A DNA stretch of 64,000 bases from CALMEC01 sp031366605 (lineage in GTDB: Bacteria; Actinomycetota; Thermoleophilia; Miltoncostaeales; Miltoncostaeaceae), in the NCBI GenBank assembly GCA_031366605.1, contig JANLOO010000022.1, forward strand, positions 1 to 64,000, in the 5' to 3' direction. Shown piece by piece: positions 58,676-64,000 of this stretch. The notes under the pieces are model-generated. The model did not search any database, was not told the DNA's origin, and was given only the letters and a program-made list of their open reading frames with translations. The translations under genes were made by a program, and so were the position numbers. Position 1 is the first letter of the stretch; the number at the start of each line of letters is the position of its first letter.

Positions 58676-59746
58676 CTACCCGTAGTGGCGGCCGAAGCGG
58701 TTGGCCAGGAACGGCTCGAGCGCGGCTTCCTCTTGGCGGACGAACCCGGTCTGCGGAAGCTGACCTTTGGCGTGCAGGTCGACCATCGCGCAGATGCCGG
58801 ACGCGGTCGTCAACTGGATCGCGCTCATCAGGCGACCTTCGACTTCGTGTGCGTAGACCTTCTTCGCAGAGGTCTCTTGCGTCAGTCGCGCATCCCGCCA
58901 GCCGCTCACCGACACGAAGATCAAGACCACGTCCTGGTGGGTGATCGGGACCGAACGCTCCAGCACGTCCTTCAGAAGTTCCCGCCGGTCGCGCAGGCGC
59001 AGGTCCTCCAGGAGCATCTTCATGACATCGCGGTGGCCGGGGTAGCGGACCGTCTTGTAGTCCAGTCGGTCGACTTTGCCGTCGAGCGTCTCGCACAAGG
59101 TGCCGAGCCCGCCCGACGTGTTGAACGCCTCGTAGTCGACACCGTCCAACGAGAAGCTCTCGAGGCCCTCCAGCGGCAACATCTCGACCAGCCGACCATC
59201 GCGAATCGCCTCGCACGGATTGCAGTACTCATTGATGAGCCCGTCCGTGCTCCACGTCAGGTTGTACTTGAGCGTGTCCAGTGGGTACTGAGGCAGTGCA
59301 CCGACGCGCATGCGGACCTCACGCAGCCGGTCGAACTTCTTGGCGAGGTCGTGCGCGGCGATGCTGATGAACCCGGGCGCCAACCCGCACTGGGGCACGA
59401 ACGCCGTCGAGGCGCCGTCGGCCACCTCGCGGACAGTGCGCGTCGTCGCGACGTCTTCGGTCAGATCGAAGTAGTGCGCCTCCACCGTACGACACACACG
59501 CGCCACGGTCGGGTTGAGGAAGAACGGGAGCGCGCTGACGACGTACTCGTGCCCCTGGGCGAGCGCTGCCAGCGCAACCGGATCGGCGACGTCCACCAGC
59601 GCGTGCTTGGCTCGGTCCTCGGGGATCAGTGCCAGGAACTCCTGCTGCTGATCGGCGACGGTGACCTCCCAGTCGCCGGAGGCCCCGAGCAGATCAACGA
59701 TCGCCCCACCGATCTTGCCTGCGCCGAGCACCAGAAGTCGCCGCAT
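58676..59746 (-). CDS. Saccharopine-dehydrogenase-family protein
   Basis: The product is 356 residues. RRLLVLGAGKIGGAIVDLLG is the Rossmann loop, and HYFDLTEDVATTRTVREVAD, VPQCGLAPGFISIAAHDLAK and the YNLTWSTDGLINEYCNP segment are hallmarks of the LYS9-like reductase/dehydrogenase group. Members act in lysine metabolism or in polyamine/opine-like condensations; the exact reaction is unclear. AAGG lies five bases before the ATG at 59746. The gene is flanked by inverted copies J and K of family 2. Confidence 0.88.
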   Translation of the reverse strand: MRRLLVLGAGKIGGAIVDLLGASGDWEVTVADQQQEFLALIPEDRAKHALVDVADPVALAALAQGHEYVVSALPFFLNPTVARVCRTVEAHYFDLTEDVATTRTVREVADGASTAFVPQCGLAPGFISIAAHDLAKKFDRLREVRMRVGALPQYPLDTLKYNLTWSTDGLINEYCNPCEAIRDGRLVEMLPLEGLESFSLDGVDYEAFNTSGGLGTLCETLDGKVDRLDYKTVRYPGHRDVMKMLLEDLRLRDRRELLKDVLERSVPITHQDVVLIFVSVSGWRDARLTQETSAKKVYAHEVEGRLMSAIQLTTASGICAMVDLHAKGQLPQTGFVRQEEAALEPFLANRFGRHYG

Positions 59747-59828
59747 CAAAGCCTTCCCATCCCACGAGTTCTCCGAGATACCGGTAGCGAATGTATCAGC
59801 GCCGGCGCAGAGGCTCGCTCGCGCACTC

Positions 59829-59990
59829 GTGGACCCGTCCGAAAGGCCTGTCGCGAACCGACGGCTGCAAACCGTCGCGAGCGTTCGTCCTCGGCGGCCC
59901 GCAGATGGCCGGCTATGCGGACGGCCTGCGTCCTGCGCTCGCTCGGTTTTCGCTCGCCGGATTCATCGACAAACGTCCGGACGGATCCAC
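59829..59990. repeat. Family-2 inverted-repeat element, copy K
   Basis: It is the inverted counterpart of copy J, with about 85-90 percent identity by eye. The right end reads ACGGATCCAC; on the minus strand it begins GTGGATCC, and its first G is the last base of the TAG stop codon of the gene at 59990. Confidence 0.85.
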
Positions 59991-62236
59991 TAGACCTCGA
60001 CTGGAATGGCCTCGTCCAGTTCTGCCACGTCCATGGGATCCTCGGTGGCGTCCTGCTCCGGCGACACCGGCCAATCAGGTTGTTCTCGAGCCGTGCCCAT
60101 TGGCACCAGCTGGCCCCTGGACCACAACTCCATCAAGGCATCGACCGCACGCGGGCTCCACTGGGTGCCTCGTCCGGCGCGGAGTTGATCGAGCACGTCC
60201 TCGATGGCAAGCGATGCGCGGTAATGGCGGTTTGCGGTCATCGCGTCCCATGCGTCGGCGACTGCCAGGATCTGCGCGCCCTCGGGAATGGACTCGCCCG
60301 TCACACCCCTGGGATAGCCGTCGCCGCTCCAGCGCTCATGGTGGTGCAGGACCCAGAGCGCCTGCTCGGGGCTCAGAACGTCTTGCACGATGCGGGCGCC
60401 AAGTGCAGCGTGCGTCTTCATGACCTCGACCTCGGCGGGCGTCAGGGGACTGGTCTTGCGAAGGATGCTGTCGGGGACACCGATCTTGCCCACGTCGTGC
60501 ACCAACCCGGCCTCATGCAGCTTGGCGCGCCGCTCCTTGGTCCATCCCAGGAGCCCGGCGATGGAGGCCGCGACGGCGCCGACACGTTCGGAGTGGCGTT
60601 GGGTCGTTGCGTCCTTGGCATCGACCGCGCGGGCGAGTGCGGTGATCGCTGAGAGCGTCCTGGAATGCTCAGCTTGTTCGGCCCGGTCCTCAGCCGACAA
60701 GACGTCCATCTCCTCGGGGGAATATCGGTACACGACGTTGCGTCCGTGGCTCTTGGCCCAGTAGAGCGCTCCGTCTGCCAGACGCACGAGTTCGTCCTCG
60801 TCCTGCGTCAAGGACAGGTCGCACACACCGGCCGAAATCGTCACCGGGCCGACATCGGCGAATGGCGCCCCTTCGATGGCCTGTCGAGCGCGCTCGGCTG
60901 CGCGCCACGCGGCCTGCCCTCCGGTTGACGGCAAGAGGCAAGCGAATTCCTCACCTCCGATTCGGGCCAGGACGTCCTCGCTGCGCAGTGTTCCGGCGAT
61001 CCGTGCGGCAACCTCGGTCAGAATGGCGTCGCCCGCTTGGTGACCATGCGCTTGGTTGACCGCGCGGAAGTCGTCGATGTCGATGACCACGACCGCCAGT
61101 TCGCGTTCGTGGCGTCGCGCGTGGCTGACTTCACGACGCAGCGTTTCGTGGAAGGTGCGGTGGTTGGGCAGCCCTGTCAGCGCATCGCGGGACGACTGGG
61201 CGACGTCCTCGCGCAGCTCCTTTGCGATGGCCGCGTTCTCGCGGAACGTGAGTGCGGCACGGATCATGATGACCAGGAGCGTCAGGCCCGCCAGGGCGAG
61301 CCCCGCGGGACCCAGCCGCTCGAAGTTGCCGTACCCGACAAGTGCGACCGTGATCCACCCGAAGAGCGTCGGTGCGACCAGCAGGCTCCAACCCTCAAGC
61401 CGAATCTGCGGGCGAAGGTCGGACGGATGCCACGCGGCCAACGCCAACAGCGCGATGCCGAGTGGCCACATCAGCTCGATCACGCCAGAAGAATTGCCAC
61501 CCGTCGCAGCTTGCGAGAGCTCAAGCGCGTGTGCGAACGCCAGAATGCCGAATGCGGCGCCGAACACGATCCAAGCCCGCCCGGGGCGCCAACCGTTGAG
61601 GGCCATGACACCGGCGACGAATGCCAGCAGCAACATGTCGCCGAGCGGAAACACGAGTTGGAGCACCAGGTCGGCCAGTCCGCCTCCAGGTGCATCCAGT
61701 GCGGGCGGCAACACGATGCCGGCCGCGACCGAGCCGACGGCGAGCGCGCCGATCAAGCCATCGAGCCACAGTGCACTCGCAAACCGCGTCACGCGACGGC
61801 GGACCAACTGCACCATCCCCAGATAGCACAGGGGATAGAACGCAACGTGGCATGCGTCGGCCAGCGTCGGGTTGGGGTCCAGATCGAGGCCCTTGACGGC
61901 GAGCTCGAAGTAGATCGAGCCCAGGGTCCACACGCAGATCGCTGTCGCGAACATTCCCCATGCACCCCGGTCCTCATGCTCGGTGATCATGCGGATGACG
62001 CAGCCGGCCATCGCGGTCAGCGCCACGCCGATGGGGAGCCAACTGGCGATCGCTCCACCCTGGCTCCCGAGCGATCCCAGAACGAAGGCCCCGATCAGCA
62101 GCGCGATCGCGACACAGATCATCGCCTCGGCGCAGGCGCCGAGCTTGCGGTGTGTGCGTGGTTCTGGGATATCGACGGTCGCCTCGCGCAACAGAGGCCC
62201 TCCGGTTTCCGGTCGGGAGGACTGGTGCGTGTGCAT
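59990..62236 (-). CDS. Membrane sensor with GGDEF and HD-GYP domains
   Basis: The product is 748 residues. About nine membrane helices (30-340) are followed by a GGDEF domain (about 370-525) with the intact active-site RIGGEEFA, and an HD-GYP domain (about 550-710) with HDVGKIG and HERWSGDGYP. It can therefore both make and degrade c-di-GMP. The ATG at 62236 is the start before the first helix. It is convergent with no plus-strand gene but overlaps copy K at its TAG. Its c-di-GMP could feed the RsiG-like protein at 40016. Confidence 0.92.
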   Translation of the reverse strand: MHTHQSSRPETGGPLLREATVDIPEPRTHRKLGACAEAMICVAIALLIGAFVLGSLGSQGGAIASWLPIGVALTAMAGCVIRMITEHEDRGAWGMFATAICVWTLGSIYFELAVKGLDLDPNPTLADACHVAFYPLCYLGMVQLVRRRVTRFASALWLDGLIGALAVGSVAAGIVLPPALDAPGGGLADLVLQLVFPLGDMLLLAFVAGVMALNGWRPGRAWIVFGAAFGILAFAHALELSQAATGGNSSGVIELMWPLGIALLALAAWHPSDLRPQIRLEGWSLLVAPTLFGWITVALVGYGNFERLGPAGLALAGLTLLVIMIRAALTFRENAAIAKELREDVAQSSRDALTGLPNHRTFHETLRREVSHARRHERELAVVVIDIDDFRAVNQAHGHQAGDAILTEVAARIAGTLRSEDVLARIGGEEFACLLPSTGGQAAWRAAERARQAIEGAPFADVGPVTISAGVCDLSLTQDEDELVRLADGALYWAKSHGRNVVYRYSPEEMDVLSAEDRAEQAEHSRTLSAITALARAVDAKDATTQRHSERVGAVAASIAGLLGWTKERRAKLHEAGLVHDVGKIGVPDSILRKTSPLTPAEVEVMKTHAALGARIVQDVLSPEQALWVLHHHERWSGDGYPRGVTGESIPEGAQILAVADAWDAMTANRHYRASLAIEDVLDQLRAGRGTQWSPRAVDALMELWSRGQLVPMGTAREQPDWPVSPEQDATEDPMDVAELDEAIPVEV

Positions 62237-62314
62237 CGGCGTCGTGCAGACAGAACATGAGGGTTTTGCTGCAATGCTTGGGCAACACCGAAGTGTGAGG
62301 GCGGTTTGGGACGC

Positions 62315-62698
62315 ATGGAGCGAGTGCGAATCGACAAATGGTTGTGGGCGGCGCGGTTCTTCAAGACCCGCAGCGCCGCGACCGAGGCGGTCAACGGCGG
62401 GCGCGTCCACGTCAACGACGTGCGCGCGAAGCCGGCCAAAGAGGTCGTCATCGGCGATACGGTCGCCCTGACGGTGGCTGACGTACCGTGGATCGTCGTC
62501 GTCCGCGGGATCGCTGACAAGCGTGGGTCAGCCGCGGTTGCATCAACCCTCTACGTGGAGACCGCCGCGTCACGTGCTGAGCGCGAGAAGCGAAGTGCCG
62601 AGCGCCGCTTCGCCAGACCGATGGGCGCCGACCTGGGCGAGCGCCCGACCAAACGTGACCGGCGACGCATCGACGACGTGCGGGGGCGGCGCGGTTAG
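62315..62698 (+). CDS. S4-domain RNA-binding protein, Hsp15 family
   Basis: The product is 127 residues. VRIDKWLWAARFFKTRSAAT and NGGRVHVNDVRAKPAKEVVI are the S4 RNA-binding signature, and the tail is basic (RPTKRDRRRIDDVRGRRG). Hsp15-type proteins bind stalled 50S subunits carrying nascent chains. The ATG at 62315 is the start that begins the domain. Confidence 0.93.
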   Translation: MERVRIDKWLWAARFFKTRSAATEAVNGGRVHVNDVRAKPAKEVVIGDTVALTVADVPWIVVVRGIADKRGSAAVASTLYVETAASRAEREKRSAERRFARPMGADLGERPTKRDRRRIDDVRGRRG

Positions 62699-62735
62699 GG
62701 GCTTCGCCGTCCGCCGCTCATGTAATTCTCCGCAA

Positions 62736-63281
62736 ATGAGACTGGACGAGATCCGTACATCCCTCCGCATCGACGAACTCCGCGACAAGGTCAAGGGCGA
62801 CGGCCAGTCCCTGCCACCCATGGCGTCCCCGCGGGCGATCGGCATGGCGGCGTTGGGTGGTGTGCTCGCGATTGCCGTCGTCGCCGGGCTGACGCAAGGG
62901 TTCGACAAACTCTTCATCATCGGATCGTTTGGTGCGACGTGTGTGCTGGTCTTCGGTTTTCCTGATGTCCCGTTCTCGCAGCCGCGCAACGTGGTCGGCG
63001 GGCACTTCCTCAGCACGCTGATGGGATTGATCTTCCTCCACGTCTTCCACCCCCACTGGTGGTCGGTGGCCCTCGCGGTCGGGGCGGCGATCGCGGTGAT
63101 GATGGCGACTCGGACGGTTCACCCGCCCGCAGGATCAAACCCGGTCATCGTCGTGCTCGGCACGTCGGGAGATTGGGACTTGCTGTGGTTCCCCACGTTG
63201 TTCGGTGCGATCATGGTCGTCCTGGTCGCATTGCTCTACAACAACATGACCCGGGACGCGCGGTACCCAAAGTACTGGTGA
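62736..63281 (+). CDS. HPP-family membrane protein
   Basis: The product is 181 residues with four membrane helices. VHPPAGSNPVIVVLG contains the His-Pro-Pro motif, and FGATCVLVFGFPDVPFSQPR and NVVGGHFLSTLMGLI are typical of the family, some members of which carry nitrite. An N-terminal helix (RTSLRIDELRDKVKGDGQSL) lies in the cytosol. The ATG is at 62736, with little leader. Confidence 0.9.
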   Translation: MRLDEIRTSLRIDELRDKVKGDGQSLPPMASPRAIGMAALGGVLAIAVVAGLTQGFDKLFIIGSFGATCVLVFGFPDVPFSQPRNVVGGHFLSTLMGLIFLHVFHPHWWSVALAVGAAIAVMMATRTVHPPAGSNPVIVVLGTSGDWDLLWFPTLFGAIMVVLVALLYNNMTRDARYPKYW

Positions 63282-63328
63282 CCCGCCGGGGAATGCCGTG
63301 AGGGGCGTCTATACTCACGCCGCTCCGA

Positions 63329-63402
63329 TGGGGCGTAGCCAAGTGGTAAGGCAGCGGGTTTTGGTCCCGCCATCGGGGGTTCGAATCCTCCCGCCCCAAC
63401 CA
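63329..63402 (+). tRNA. tRNA-Gln (anticodon TTG)
   Basis: TGGGGCG (63329-63335) pairs with CGCCCCA (63392-63398), followed by discriminator A and an encoded CCA. The anticodon loop TTTTGGT (63359-63365) gives anticodon TTG. The TpsiC arm GGGGGTTCGAATCCTCC is regular. Confidence 0.97.
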
Positions 63403-63435
63403 TTCATCTGACGCATGCAGGGGGAACGCACAGTC

Positions 63436-64000
63436 ATGAGCATCGGGGCCGTCGTGATGGCCGCAGGGCAGGGCACACGCATGAAGTCCGCGCTGCCCAA
63501 GGTGCTGCACGAAATCGCGGGACGGCCGCTGGTCGCATGGGTGCTCGATGCCCTGGCCGGGGTCAAGGTCGACCACACGGTGGTCGTCGTCGGGCACGGG
63601 GCCGACGCGGTGCGGGGCGTGCTCCCAGCCGGGTGCAAGGTCGCTCTGCAGCGCGAGCAGCACGGGACCGGCCATGCGACCCAAGTGGGTTTGCGCGTAC
63701 TCGATCGGTCGTGTGACACGGTGATCGTCCTGTCCGGCGACACCCCGCTGCTTGAGCGCGATCTCCTCAAGGGCCTTGTTCGCACTCACCGGCGGGCCGG
63801 CCGTGCCGCGACGCTCGTCAGCGCGGTGCTCGACGATGGCTCCCGCTACGGGCGCGTCATCCGGGGCACCACCGGGGTCCGCATCGTCGAGGCGCGGGAT
63901 GCCTCGGCGACCGAGCTGGCGGTCCAGGAGATCAATGCCGGTCTCTATGTCTTCGATCGCGCCGAGCTCGAGCGCGCGCTGCGTCGCGTCGGCCGTGACA
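63436..64000 (+). CDS. glmU: Bifunctional UDP-N-acetylglucosamine pyrophosphorylase/glucosamine-1-phosphate acetyltransferase, partial
   Basis: The first 188 residues are visible. VVMAAGQGTRMKSALPKVLH is the nucleotidyltransferase signature, QREQHGTGHATQVGL and VLSGDTPLLERDLL complete the uridyl-binding core, and GRVIRGTTGVRIVEARDAS follows. The C-terminal left-handed beta-helix is beyond the window. It makes UDP-GlcNAc for peptidoglycan. AGGGGGAA precedes the ATG at 63436, 33 bases after tRNA-Gln. Confidence 0.95.
   Translation, partial: MSIGAVVMAAGQGTRMKSALPKVLHEIAGRPLVAWVLDALAGVKVDHTVVVVGHGADAVRGVLPAGCKVALQREQHGTGHATQVGLRVLDRSCDTVIVLSGDTPLLERDLLKGLVRTHRRAGRAATLVSAVLDDGSRYGRVIRGTTGVRIVEARDASATELAVQEINAGLYVFDRAELERALRRVGRD

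Noticed and set aside
58520..60652. Plus-strand open frame of 710 codons
   Set aside because: It runs antisense through the saccharopine-dehydrogenase-like gene, across both repeat copies and into the HD-GYP gene; no recognisable motif is present.
1..64000. CRISPR arrays, rRNA genes and prophage
   Set aside because: No regularly spaced direct repeats, no rRNA-like sequence and no phage structural genes were seen on either strand.

Overview
The window is a GC-rich actinobacterial chromosome segment. By eye it fits the class Thermoleophilia (order Solirubrobacterales) best. The hints are a PspA-PspAA pair, an RsiG-like protein, a metY-metX-metW operon, many TAnnnT -10 boxes six to nine bases before a start codon, and a Cys-rich/HTH protein family (57971-58456) that I remember from that class. 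The class is an inference; the genus cannot be read from the sequence.

Layout. 0-9 kb: an IS630 transposase tail, a cupin, a secreted zinc metallopeptidase, an F420/FMN split-barrel enzyme, a stomatin-like SPFH protein, glucose-6-phosphate dehydrogenase and envelope proteins of unknown role. 9-30 kb: a dense stress-signalling island. It has three SpoIIE-type phosphatases (two fused to RsbW-type kinase domains, one on a membrane CHASE3 sensor), a free RsbW-type kinase with a degenerate partner, four STAS antagonists, a SigB/SigF-type sigma factor, two ANTAR proteins and a MarR regulator. Stress effectors (CsbD, GlsB, YihY/BrkB, small membrane proteins) lie among them. 30-36 kb: a cupredoxin lipoprotein, a cytochrome P450, an OsmC peroxidase, and an HxlR/YceI/double-VOC regulon. 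36-40 kb: metY-metX-metW for homocysteine formation, then an RsiG-like anti-sigma factor. 40-47 kb: a CoA-transferase, an exported beta-propeller, pspA-pspAA-dCMP deaminase, an SDR and a VOC protein. 47-52.5 kb: GerMN lipoprotein, N-acetylmuramoyl-L-alanine amidase, DEDDh/GIY-YIG nuclease, a cytosolic binding-protein-like protein and MutY, mostly with overlapping start and stop codons. 52.7-55 kb: a cobalamin riboswitch driving two secreted proteins that resemble the two halves of animal transcobalamin. 55-64 kb: CtaG, a TetR pseudogene, a saccharopine-dehydrogenase-like enzyme, a GGDEF/HD-GYP c-di-GMP protein, an S4 protein, an HPP protein, tRNA-Gln and the start of glmU.

Two things stand out. 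One is the riboswitch-controlled split-transcobalamin pair. The other is a family of short terminal-inverted-repeat elements, at least eleven copies or fragments in 64 kb. Their ends read TGAGGGTCC, TAAGGGACC or TAGGGTCC, they often coincide with host stop codons, and they sit mostly between convergent genes. A related second family has two inverted copies around 58.5 and 59.9 kb, and one copy (19.0 kb) looks like a hybrid of the two families.
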